A DNA stretch of 64,000 nt from Brachynemurus nebulosus. Its lineage: Eukaryota; Arthropoda; Insecta; Neuroptera; Myrmeleontidae. The position numbers and the translations under genes are program-made. Each line of letters starts with the position of its first letter. The first letter of the stretch is position 1. This document shows, piece by piece, positions 1 through 10,600 of this stretch. The DNA is taken from assembly GCA_035578155.1 (NCBI GenBank), contig JAPWDM010000013.1, positions 9,883,527 through 9,947,526 of the forward strand, read 5' to 3'. Under the pieces are notes generated by a model. That model saw only the letters and a list, made by a program, of their open reading frames with translations. It was not told the origin of the DNA and did no database searches.

Positions 1-209
1 ACTTATTTTTCAAGTTTCTTATTTTTTTTTTTAAATTTTGTAATCAAATACTGGCGTTTTTAACTTCAAGGAAGGTTCTTAGGCCATTATATAATAATGT
101 TATGGTAAAAAATCCATATAATCTATGTTATCTTAATAAAGTTAATTCCGTTTTTTTACCACAAAAAACAAACCGCTAATCCGAATTTGTTGAAAACTTT
201 ATCCGGTCT
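1..209. other. AT-rich sequence, nothing recognised
   Basis: AT-rich DNA with homopolymer runs. I see no open frame or repeat that I can place. Confidence 0.4.
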
Positions 210-460
210 TCATTTTTTGATTGCGCATCTAATGAATTTAGTCCGGAGTTGATATCATCATTTATTTTCGAGATATGCGAGACGAAAAAAAATTCACGAA
301 CGAACGAACGAACTAGCAAACGCACACACAGACATCACGCTAAAAACGATGGATTCGGATTCTAGTGACCTTGAAACGTGGAGATATGTCAAAATTAGCG
401 ATTCGTAAAATCGGACCTATTACAATAACTTCCTATGGGAAGTTAAAAATTCTGAAAATT
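210..460 (+). repeat. dispersed repeat, family D, diverged copy
   Basis: This segment shares a pattern with 33485-33640: CGAGATATGCGAGACGAAA followed by a run of A, a CACGA motif, and further on an 'attacaataacttcc' then 'gggaagtta' ending. The two copies are clearly diverged. It looks like the 3' end of an interspersed element of unknown class; no coding part is visible here. Confidence 0.5.
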
Positions 461-580
461 TAATATAAAATAATACGTCATACCACTATAACTTGAAACA
501 GAAGTTCCTTTAAATTTCACGCTTTATTCTTTGATAGTTAATTATTTTTATAAAAGGTGGATCTGAATCACTTCTGAATG

Positions 581-1010
581 CAAAGGTTGAAAGATAGGCA
601 AACAATTTAACATATATGTAATATAATTTTTATTCAGAATAAAAAATAATTGCCGAGTCAGCATCTACGAAGTTGTTACTATACTGAAACGACTGTTACA
701 TAAGTTAAAATTACCTTAAATTTTATTCAGTCTTTTTCCACACGTGGTAATCCACGTGGACTATTCCTGTAAAGCCACGTAACGCATAAATTCATTGTAG
801 AGTTGTATACATGCATACATAATATTTTACGTAGGTACAATTTTTGAAAAATCAACGTAAAATTTTAAAAATCATCACTTTAACATATTTTTTCAAAATA
901 ATCGATAAAATAGTAGAATAAATTTCAAAAATTAGTTTTAAATATGATTATTTTATTTTTATGATTGAAACAGTAATATTTATGGTTGAAACATAGTAAT
1001 TGGATGTTAT
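581..1010 (+). repeat. diverged direct repeat, unit 1 (unit 2 at 1762-2080)
   Basis: Landmarks recur in the same order about 1.18 kb downstream: AAGATAGGCAAAC then ATTTAACATAT (590 and 1766), ACTGTTACAT (690 and 1886), CACGTGG then TAATCCAC (742 and 1968), and a run of ATTATTTATGG-like motifs. The units have diverged too far for clean boundaries. Either an old tandem duplication or two copies of one dispersed element would explain it. Confidence 0.5.
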
Positions 1011-1573
1011 CAAATGCTGCTAAATTATTTAGTGACAGTAAAATACAGCTATAAATTGAGACCACTTTCAGTATTAGTAATGCAATTCGAGTTATTACAA
1101 ATTACACTAAGAAAGTAATTTAAGTATTTTAAATTACTATAATTATAGAAAAATTACTGCATTAATTTTGCACATAGTTACATAATATATTTATAAATTA
1201 CATAGTTTACATTTATTTTGTAGTCGGAATAAGTTCAACTTTAAATGGTGCCTGGTTACCTACATGTAAATTTTAAATTTTGTTTGAATCAATGGTTGAA
1301 AAATAGCGGGGGAGCACATTGCAGCCCACTTTTAGGCTCAATATTTCGTAAATGAAACTTAAAAAATGGTAATAAAGCCAAGTTCAACTTCATTTAAAAT
1401 AATGTGGAAAAAATTTTACTCCCTACTCCCACAATACGGGGAAGTACCTATCTCAAAAATATTTTTTTTTTCGAATTCTGCTCCACTAACATTTTTGTAT
1501 TAAAATTACAACAGTAAAAATACTAATTGTAAGAATAAGTCAATATCAATACAATATAACAATTTTTTAAGAA
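1011..1573. other. AT-rich spacer
   Basis: No gene or structured repeat is visible between the first direct-repeat unit and the inverted-repeat element that follows. Confidence 0.4.
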
Positions 1574-1739
1574 TCAGTCATATTCTAAAAAATTTCAAAA
1601 TGTAGGCACGTAAGTATGAAAATTATTTTAAGCAAATGAAGCAAAGTAAGCATGAGCAAATGGAGCAAATGACGACTTTTAAGCGAATCTCCACATTTGA
1701 GCAAAAGTCGACATTTAAGATTTTTTAGAATATGACTGA
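1574..1739. mobile_element. short inverted-repeat element (MITE-like)
   Basis: The 20-bp arm TCAGTCATATTCTAAAAAAT at 1574-1593 recurs as its exact reverse complement at 1720-1739, so the whole is 166 bp. The interior has repeats of GCAAATG and GTCGAC-type motifs and no coding potential. No convincing target-site duplication is visible, so the class is open. Confidence 0.65.
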
Positions 1740-1761
1740 ATGTCTCATTTATTAAATGTGC

Positions 1762-2080
1762 TCTTTAAGATAGGCAAACGATTTAACATATGTGTAATCA
1801 AACTTCTCATCCCGCATAAAAATTGTTTTGTGTTAATTTTTACTGGGTTATATTATGTAGTTACCAAACTATCAATCCATGTACTGGTACAACTGTTACA
1901 TTAAAATAATAAAAATAGTTTGAAATTCAAACTTTGATTTTCGTTCAGTTTTATAGGTCTTTAGTCGCACGTGGTTAATCCACACAGACTGGTAAAAAAT
2001 TCAATAAATTTAAAAGACTGCACTTTTAAGTATGATACCGATATTATTTATGGCTGAAAAATAATATAGCTATACATAAT
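1762..2080 (+). repeat. diverged direct repeat, unit 2
   Basis: Second copy of the pattern at 581-1010, with the same landmark order (AAGATAGGCAAACG, ACTGTTACAT, CACGTGGTTAATCCAC). Confidence 0.5.
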
Positions 2081-2503
2081 ATTTAAAAAAGGAAAAAAAT
2101 TATTTGTAGGTAATATAATATAATAAATAACAGTAAATTGTTATCATTTATCATTCCATTATTTATGCTGGATATTTTGAGTGAATATTTATTATCTCTT
2201 ATCTTTAATATTTATTTAATTTTTTATAAATTATAAGTACCTAAACCTAAAATTGCAATTTCGGCATTGTTTGAATGTTGTTATTGTTGTCAAACTTAAT
2301 ACCCTTTAATACTATTATTCATGTACAAGAATTGAAAAAAATTGGGTTACATTTAGCATTAGTGATGGGACTCGAATTAGATCCAACTTCCAAGATCCAA
2401 CTACGAATTAGTTCCAAGCGTCATCCTTCATGTTATTCCGTCTTCACTGGTAATGTCCGTCATCCGAATTCAGATCGGAACGCACTAATAAAGGCTTTAC
2501 ACA

Positions 2504-2994
2504 TAGTGATGTCGGGTCAAGAAACAGTTAGTCGATTAATCGATTAAAATTGTTTTTCAGATAAAATTAGTCATTAGCCGAAAATATTGAGCACAGAGTA
2601 GTCGAGTAATCGACTTAATTTTTAATAGAATTTATGAACAAGGTGACCTATATAACTCTTTCGAAAATGAGGTTTCCTTTTGAATTTAATTATGGACTTT
2701 TAATATTTTTCTTTTAAGAAAAAGAAAGATATTAAATATCACAATATACTGATCACATAAAAGTGGAAAATCATACAAAGACCTACATAATTTTTTAGTT
2801 TCCATTTTTTGAAGTCCAATAATAAATATATGTATATAAAAATCTTATTAAATTAGTCGTTTTTAGTCATTTAAAAAAAAAATTAATCATTTTAATCATT
2901 TAATCGAAGGTAAAATAGTCGACTAAAGTATGACTGAATGTAAACAAAATTGGTCGACTAAACCGGCTAATCGATTAATCATCAGAGATCACTT
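2504..2994 (+). mobile_element. hAT-like element, family C, copy 1
   Basis: Starts TAGTGATGTCGG and is rich in the palindromic motif GATTAATCGATTAATC and GTCGACTAAA. It is the same family as 55832-56385. The right end (near ATCACTT at 2994) is degraded and no clean duplication of the target remains. Confidence 0.6.
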
Positions 2995-3006
2995 TCACTA
3001 CTTAGC

Positions 3007-3506
3007 TAGTGATGTCGGATGATTAACCGATTAATCGGTTTAGTCAACTAATTTTCTTTACATTTACAATTAGTCATTTTTAGTCGACTATTTCACCCTC
3101 GACTAAATGACTAAAATGGTTAATTTTTTTTTAAATGACTTTGAATTTTGACTAATTTAATAATTTTTATGTATTATTTAATGGACTCCAAAAAAGGAAA
3201 ACTAAAAAATGATCTATTTGCATGATTTTTCACTTTTATGTGATTAACACATTGTGACATCACATATTATATTTTTCTTTTTCTTAAAAAAAAAAAAAAA
3301 TATTAAATGTCAGTAATTAAATTCAAAAGAAAACGTCATTTGTGAAAGAATTACGTATATAGGTTACCCTATTCGTGAATTCGACTAAAAATTTAGTCGA
3401 TTAGTCGACTATTCTATGGTCGATATTTTCGACCAATGACTAATTTTGTCTGAAAAATAACTTTAATCGATTAATCGGTTAACTGCTCCTCGGCTCGACA
3501 TCACTA
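3007..3506 (-). mobile_element. hAT-like element, family C, copy 2
   Basis: Begins TAGTGATGTCGG and ends CGACATCACTA, with family-C internal motifs in the orientation opposite to copy 1. The flanks CTACTTAG (2998-3005) and CTACTTAC (3507-3514) differ at one base and may be an eroded 8-bp target-site duplication. Confidence 0.6.
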
Positions 3507-3794
3507 CTACTTACACACGTAACTTTTTGCTTGTTTTTGAAATTAAATAACTATTTTATCAAAACCTGCTCTTTTATTTTAATCGAAGCAAATTTTATTA
3601 CCATTTGAACTAAAAATGCCGTGAATAATTAACGTTGTTAGAAAAAAATCGATGTGAGTTGAAGAAACTAATCGAGAGACTTTAATTCAAACTAAAAAAG
3701 ATCGAGTGTCTGTACTCTGTAGTACCAAAGTAAACAACTGCGACAAATACATCGGTTCACTGGAATAAAAAATCTAATTCGAGTCCCGTCACTA

Positions 3795-4215
3795 TTTTTA
3801 TACTTTTTAAGGGGGCCCAGTTATTTTACTCGTAGTGTAGGTAGGGTACATAGCGATGTTTGCGATAAATTGCCCCCGTGGCCCCTGTCACTCCTGTCAA
3901 TTAATTTTACTAGCCATGATAATACAAACCTCAATATAAACGCATTTTTTTCAGATTTAGTATTTATTTTTAAATAAATTGCAACAAGAAAGTAACTTGA
4001 GTAAAGAAATCATGTTCAATTTACATAATAATTAAAATATAAAATAAACGTGGACTTTGACCATTAATAAATCTGTTTTTGCTTTTTGAAATTAGTGAAT
4101 GACTGGACTTATTTTACATTTGTCTAGCGATTTTAGATGTTTTCGTAATTTGTACTTTTGTACTTTGATAATTAATAGATATATTTAATCATTATAATTG
4201 ATTAATTGGATTGTT
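3795..4215. other. 5' flank of ACAA2
   Basis: AT-rich unique sequence upstream of the thiolase gene; no repeat or coding exon recognised. Confidence 0.4.
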
Positions 4216-4250
4216 TATATAATTAAAAGTTATTTTTTAAGTACACTTTC
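4216..4250 (+). promoter_or_regulatory. possible core promoter of ACAA2
   Basis: TATATAA at 4216-4222 lies about 30 bp before a pyrimidine-rich CACTTTCTC at 4244-4252, a usual TATA-to-start distance. The ATG follows at 4301. In AT-rich DNA a TATA-like word is common, so this is only a candidate. Confidence 0.25.
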
Positions 4251-4300
4251 TCTAATAAACATCAACTTTCTTCGTTCGTCCAATAAAATTAAGTGAAAAT

Positions 4301-7113
4301 ATGGCACAATTAGCAAAAGGTAGGATAAAATTTTTCAAATTTAATACTTAAATTTTAATTAAGATGAAAAAATTAAAATTAGAATTCCGTTTTTGTGGCA
4401 AAAGGCGTCAATTCAAGACCATTTTAAAATTTTCATAAGTCTGTAAGACTCGGGATTAAATAATACTTAAATAAATATTTAAAAGTTTTGTAATTTTTTG
4501 GAAGTATTTAAATTAGTGTAGATTACTTTTAGAATTCAATACTGTTCAAGCCCAAAAACTGTTAAGTATGGGACTTAATATACTATAAAATCCAACACCA
4601 AAAAATCATAGAATCAGTGTAGAAACATCAAAATCACTGTCATCGGAATATGCCCGACACGTTTCGACCAAATTTATGATCATCTTCAGATCTTAGATCT
4701 CTGAGGATGACCATAAATTGGTCGAAACATGTCGGGTATATTCCGATTTTTATTTGATATGGGACTTTTTATTTTGGCATATTTATGCAAGAAATATGCA
4801 CTTTTTTATAATTTTTAAGGAATATTCATCGTTGGCGCTAAGCGTACAGCTTTTGGCACAATGGGTGGTTCACTGAAAGGATTCAAAAGTGCCGATATGA
4901 CCGCAGTGGCTTCAAAAGCTGCACTTACGGCAGCCAACGTGAAACCGGAGGATGTGGATTCAGTCGTTGTGGGACATGTATTACAAGCTTCTTCAAGCGA
5001 TGGAGCATTTATTGCTCGACATGCCGGTTTGAAAGCGGGTGTTCCAATTGAAAAACCGGCACTTACGATAAACCGTTTGTGCGGTTCTGGATTTCAGTCG
5101 ATTGTGAATGCTGCACAGGTTGATATAAATTTTTTGATTTACAAAATTTTTGGAAAATTGTTTGGAAATGATGTTTATAGGAAATTCAATGTGGAGCTGC
5201 AAATATTGTTTTGACCGGTGGTGCTGATAATATGAGTGACACGCCGTTTGTGGTTAGAAATATTCGATTCGGTACAAAATTAGGTGGCCCGTACGAGTTT
5301 GAGGATGCCCTATGGGTGGGATTGACTGATTCGTACTGTAATATGCCGATGGCGGTTACAGCCGAGAAATTGGGTGAAAAGTACAAGATTACTCGCGAGG
5401 AAGTTGATAAATTTGCGTTGCGATCTCAACAATTGTGGAAAGCTGGTAATTTTTTTAAGTGAATTTCCTTTTTGGAAATACATTATAGCGTGTTTCATGA
5501 AAAGACCTGAGTCCGGAACTATGGCAGAAATTTGTTTTGAGGCCTCGAGAAACTGCAAATGAGTTTCACTAAAATTTGTATATATATATATATTATAATA
5601 TATATGTATATATGTGTCTGCGCGATAACTCTCGAACGAAGCCTTCAATTGTTACGAAATTTGGTGTGTAGGTCAAAAGTCCCAATAGCTTGGATGAGTT
5701 CGTCAGCCAGATACATTCGATTTTTGGAAGCCAAAATTTTTGCCAATTTTTACCAAATTTAATGGTTTTTGCAAAATTTGGCCAGATTTCAGAATTTTTT
5801 TTGATTTTTTTTACACCGTCGAAAAGAGCGTAAAAAATTACATAAAGCAAACTTTTAAAACATTATTCTAAGTGAACTAGCTTTTGAGGAAAATTAAGAA
5901 ATTTGCTGAATTTCGTTACAATAAATGCTTCATCGATTTTATCATTACAATAACAATGTTTATATCGGTTTCATTTTTCAAAATAAAAATTAACTAGGTT
6001 TTCAAGAACGTGTCATCACCGATTTTGAAAATTTGTTCGCTCTTAGAGAGCTAAACTATTTTAAATGGATATAAGTTATGTTATATGAGGTCTGCCGGGG
6101 TCTGGGGATCTCAAAGCGCCAAAAATAATACTACCCAACCGATTTAGAAAATTTTTTTACCTTTAAAAATTTAATTTCTTTTAAATACATATATGTATAT
6201 GCTATACTATATGAGATCCGCCACGGTTCTGGGGACCCAAAAGCGCCAAAAATTAACTATACTCAACCGATTTTGAAATTTTTTCACTGTCAAAGAACTA
6301 AACTATTTTAAATGGATACAAGTTGTTGTATGAGATTCGTCAGTGTCCAATCTTTGGAAATTCACTGCGACAGGGGTATTTTTATTGCTAGGTCTAATTT
6401 TTTTTTTAAACTAATTATTTCACCACAATAGCTCAAGATGCTGGTCGATTCAAAGAGGAAATCGCCCCGTTACAAGTGAAAGTCAAACGGGATTTGGTGT
6501 CGTTCGAAGTTGACGAACATCCAAAACCAAAAACCACAATCGAAGCTCTCAATAAACTTCCGAGTCTATTCAAAAAGAACGGATTAGTGACCGCGGGAAC
6601 CGCTTCTGGTATTTGTGATGGGGCTGGTGCAGTTGTTGTGGCCGGTGAAGATGCCGTCAACCAGAAAGGACTAAAGCCGATCGCCCGATTGGTGGGTTAC
6701 GCAACGGTGGGAGTTGATCCAACAATTATGGGTATCGGTCCAGCGCCAGCAATTAAAAAATTGCTTCAAGTCACTGGGAAAAAATTGAACGATATCGATT
6801 TAGTGGAGATTAACGAAGCGTTTGCCGCGCAAACATTGGCCTGCGCCAAGGATTTGGATTTGGATATTAATAAGTTGAATGTGGACGGGGGTGCTATTGC
6901 GTTGGGACATCCATTAGCTGCGTCAGGATCGAGAATTACCGCTCATTTGGTTCATGAATTACGGTTGGTTGATTTTTACATTATTTTAGGAATTTTTTTT
7001 TGGGTTTTAATTGTGAAATTTTTTATTTTAGACGTCGCGGATTAAAGTACGGTATTGGTTCGGCGTGTATTGGAGGTGGTCAAGGAATTGCTTTGTTGGT
7101 GGAAGCGCTTTGA
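4301..7113 (+). CDS. ACAA2: mitochondrial 3-ketoacyl-CoA thiolase (acetyl-CoA acyltransferase 2)
   Basis: Cleaves 3-ketoacyl-CoA with CoA to give acetyl-CoA and a shortened acyl-CoA, the last step of beta-oxidation, presumably in the mitochondrial matrix. Exons: 4301-4319, 4820-5118, 5181-5445, 6432-6963, 7032-7113, all joined by GT-AG introns. The spliced frame is 1197 nt, 398 residues, close to the usual ACAA2 length. The start MAQLAKGIFIVGAKRTAFG matches the family N-terminus, which is unusual in having no long cleaved presequence. Visible family signatures: NRLCGSGFQS with nucleophile Cys94, NEAFA (Asn322), GGAIALGHP with His354, and SACIGGGQG with Cys384. Intron 1 (500 bp) holds a fold-back element; intron 3 (986 bp) is almost entirely one transposon. 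Introns 2 and 4 are 62 and 68 bp. The gene converges with CPSF3. The Drosophila counterpart is yip2. Confidence 0.97.
4629..4757. repeat. fold-back element with hammerhead-like cores, ACAA2 intron 1
   Basis: Arms TCGGAATATGCCCGAC (4644) and GTCGGGTATATTCCGA (4731-4746) are inverted, with complementary sequence almost to the centre. The right arm reads CTGAGGA (4701-4707), a stem GACC/GGTC, GAAAC (4724-4728), then GTC (4731-4733). The left arm has the mirror version on the - strand (CTGAAGA at 4689-4683, GAAAC at 4666-4662). This order matches the hammerhead ribozyme core known from Penelope-like elements; activity is not shown. Confidence 0.55.
5454..6380 (-). mobile_element. Helentron-associated (HINE-like) element filling ACAA2 intron 3
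   Basis: Read on the - strand it starts with ATACCCCTGTCGCAGTG near 6380 and ends in a hairpin TTTCC-loop-GGAAA followed by TTCACTTAA near 5454. It has a (TA)-rich core at 5578-5610 and the family sequence CGATAACTCTCGAACGAAG. It is the same family as 18613-19152, 42694-43264 and 54757-55218, but more diverged. It lies 8 bp inside the 5' splice site of intron 3. Removing it leaves an intron of about 59 bp. Confidence 0.75.
5985..6355. repeat. degenerate tandem repeat, about 125-bp unit, inside the HINE
   Basis: Three diverged units carry ACCGATTTTGAAA, CTAAACTATTTTAAATGGAT, TATGAGRTCYGCC, GGGGAYCYCAAAGCGCCAAAAA in order. The same unit occurs at 44810-45000 and 45486-45715 inside another HINE relic, which ties it to the transposon rather than to the gene. 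Confidence 0.65.
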
Positions 7114-7670
7114 AAAGTATTATACTTAAAATTACGACCAAATACTCTGTGCCTTCAAAATTACTCTTTTAAGCAAATATATTTTTAAGATTTTTTTGTA
7201 TATATTTGAAATGTTTCGGAAATTTTTAAATATACTTATTGATTTTTTTACAAACAAGCCTTTTTTCTTTGATAAAATGTAATAGTAAAATACCGATGAC
7301 GTAGCTTCTAAAATACATCATGCGCAAAAGGTTGATATCCGCCATTTTGATAAAAAACGAATGACAATAATTTTCGAGGGTATTGTTTGAATTATTAAAA
7401 GTTAAAATTTTTAATTTTTTTAAAATCAAAATTACTTAAAAAAAGAAAAGAAAAACAACGTATTTTTAAGACTTTTTGTAAATATTTGAAATATTTTGAA
7501 AATTTTTAAATATATATACAGGTCATGAAGTCCGTCATTTTGACAGAAAGTGAATGACAATTAAAAGTTTTTAAGGATATTGTTAGGGTTATTAAAAGCT
7601 AAATGTTAATTTTTTTTTTAAATTTTATATTTTGAAGATAATTATAAAAATATACAGTCTAAAATAAATA
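7114..7670. other. 3' intergenic region between convergent ACAA2 and CPSF3
   Basis: Both transcripts must end here. I see no canonical AATAAA close behind either stop. ATTAAA variants exist on the + strand (7394-7399) and the - strand (7415-7410). Two diverged repeats of about 160-250 bp (from 7187 and from 7468) share TTTTTGTAWATATTTGAAAT, TCCGYCATTTTGA and GAATGACAAT. Confidence 0.5.
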
Positions 7671-10600
7671 CTAGTTTACATTAGACGTCGGTAAAGGTTC
7701 AACTTTAGGGGGCGCCAGTGACTGATACAGTTTTGAAACCGCTGTCTGTACAATTTGTTGAAACGTTTCATCTTCCGGGCAGCTTACTTCCTACAAAATC
7801 ATAAAATTTCATTATAAAATTTCTTTTTGGGAAAAATTTTAACTCGTACCATATTGACTAAATCTATATTTGCTTTCTTCCCATCCACAGTGACATGTAA
7901 ACGTTCGCCTTTGAAAATTTTAGGCACGGAATCTTCACCAAACATCTCTTGTAACATTTCAATAAGACATTCCTAAAAAATTATTTGGATTATTCCATTT
8001 TTAATTTCGAAAAATCGACCTTAACTTGTTAGTTTTTACCTTAAAGTGCATCCGATCCAATTTAGCAGCTCTGGTCAATTGTTTTGTGGGCGCATCGAGA
8101 CTTTCCGCTTGTAGAATGGCTGTAAGCACTGCGTCTGCGTACATATCGTTAACCGGATTGGCGATCCACTAAAACACAAGCCATCTATTAGTCAGATACG
8201 GTAATTATAATCGAACGTCATCTGGTTACCTCAAGAGTAACAATTTTATTTTCAATTGACACTTCCACGCTTTGGAATACTTTGAATTTCTTTTCACCCT
8301 CGATTGTTTCGATGGTGCCGGCCAGTTGGCAAATTAGGTGTCGTAATACTGATACAGATCCGCCATAATAGACACTTTGGCGCTGAATTATTTGGCTCAT
8401 ATTCATATCCGTGTATTCTAAATTCAAATTTTTGTAAAAGATGAGTAAGTAAATTTGTCAAGTAAATTTATTTTATTCATAATATAAAGCATGGACATAG
8501 TTCACAAAACCATATAGTGTTCCGTTTGTGGTACGGAACACCAAATATCAATATTAACAAGCATAAATAAATTCACTAGGGGAAGTAAATCTACCAAGTA
8601 AATTTTATTTAGATATTAACGTGACAGTTTTGTAGGTTTTGTTATACAGTCAGGTCTCCTATAACGCGGCTTCCATAGAACGCCGTTTCAATTTCAACCG
8701 CTCAAATGACTTGAAAAAATTATCTATAGGAACACTTATTCGATGTATTAAATTTTCGAAGTGCTTCTGAAGTCGGTCTGTCACAAAATATACCTGTTTT
8801 TTTTTTATTGTTTGTTTATAAATGATACTTCTCGTTATCGAAAATATTGATCGTAAATATCTCGTAAACCGTAAGTCGCGTCGTAGCGAAAAAATAACGA
8901 AATTTTTGAAGGTTTATTTTTGTGATTTCCACAACGTGGTTTCCATAGAACGAATTACTGATATCAAGAAATTCTGAGTCTCCTATAACGCGGTACGAAT
9001 TAACCGCGCTATAGGAGACTTGACTGTATTACAAATATGCTAATTATATTCCAATATTTGTATTTGCATCTACTAATTCTAACAATTCAACCATAGATTT
9101 TACCATTGAGGAGAGAATCGACTAGAGAGAATGCTGTGTATTACAAATACATTAAGAAATTCAAGCAAAAAAATTGACTGTGAACAAAAAAATTGACTGA
9201 TGGGATTACTTTAATGGCGGTCAAACCATTAATTTAATGGTTTATCTAACATTTATAAACAAGTCTCCGTGGTTGCAAGTTGGGCTTACTAAAATGGAGT
9301 CATGCTTTAAAATTTAATGCCTGTGCTATCTCTAGGAAACATATGTTAATATGTTTGATTCAGTGCTCAGTGGATTTTACAAACTAGCACTGCCATCTAG
9401 TGGATAAAACATAAATTGACTAATAACTTTGAAGACTACTTGAGAAGTTAATTTACTAGTCGAATCTTACTTGACAGATCTGAAGGGGCCAACATATGAT
9501 AATTGAAATTCCGTTTCACTAGAATGCCCGATAATTTGTGTCCCGCTTCCGGTTTCTCCATGGCTAATTTTCCCATGACTTTCGCAGTCTTCTCCCCTCT
9601 GAAATATAATTCCACCGCGTGAGTGTTCCTAGGATTATGTAACTGGATATTACAATTTGGATCATCCTCGAATTCTCGTTGTAGTGCCGCTTTTAATCGT
9701 CCCATTTCATTCTGTTCGCCATGTACTAAAATCTAAACACACTTTTTGCAGTTTTGACGCCATTTTTGTGACGTCACAATTGTAAAACAACTTACAACAT
9801 GTGGTGGTTTTAAAATTCGGATAAATTCGCTGGTTTGTTGATAATCTGTGTGTGCTGAAAATGAAATGTAGTCTACGGACATTTTGAGGGGTAATTTTTG
9901 ACCAGTCATTGTTGTAATTTCCTCGGGTTCGGATAAAATCGTTTTGGCCAGGGTGCCTTCGACACAGTAACCGGCTATGATGACCCCATTCTTTGGATCT
10001 GTACACCATGATTCGAATAATTCCCGCGAGAGGCCACTTTGCATCATACCGGGTGATGCCATCACGACACAGGGTCCCACGTCGTCAAAATGATCTATAC
10101 CCTGGTGGTGAAATGTTTTTAAAAGTGAATATGGTGAAAAAATTTTTAATTTTGTCAAATTTTTACTTAAATATAGAAATATATTATTTTCCACAAACTA
10201 GTTTTCGATTGATTAAATCATCTTCAGGTGAAAACTGAACTGAACTGAATTCAGTTTTGATAAAAGAATACATATTGTAAAGACAAGAATATATATTATA
10301 AAGACAATAAATGGATGGACTGCGGTTAAGAAATGGGGAAAAACCCAGAAGAAAGGTAAACAAATACACGTGTACCGGAAACGAGTGGCAAATTACGAAT
10401 TTGATGTTGAACGAGCTTTAGATAAATAGCAAATAGTGGGCGGGGAGATTAAATAATGGATATTACAAAAGATTTTTAAATTTAACTTGAATAATTATAG
10501 ATGTGAGGTTGAATAACTTCGTTTTTGGGATGTTTTATTAAGAAATATTTTAATTGGAAAATAAATATTGGAATAGAATTAATTAAATATGTTAAGACGG

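Larger units (their letters stand above)
2360..3794. mobile_element. hAT-like TIR element carrying two nested elements
   Basis: A 23-bp terminal repeat starting TAGTGATGGGACTCGAATTA at 2360 is matched in inverse at 3772-3794 with one mismatch. Termini of the form TAGTGATG recur in two other elements of this window that have 8-bp target-site duplications (45003-45485 and 55832-56385), so a hAT relationship is inferred. Here the flanking 8-mers do not match convincingly. Two copies of another hAT-like family, 2504-2994 and 3007-3506, sit inside. The small open frame at 2275-2547 crosses the left end and is judged fortuitous. Confidence 0.6.

Noticed and set aside
4993..5386. - strand frames opposite ACAA2 exons 2 and 3
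   Set aside because: Shadows of conserved thiolase coding sequence on the other strand.
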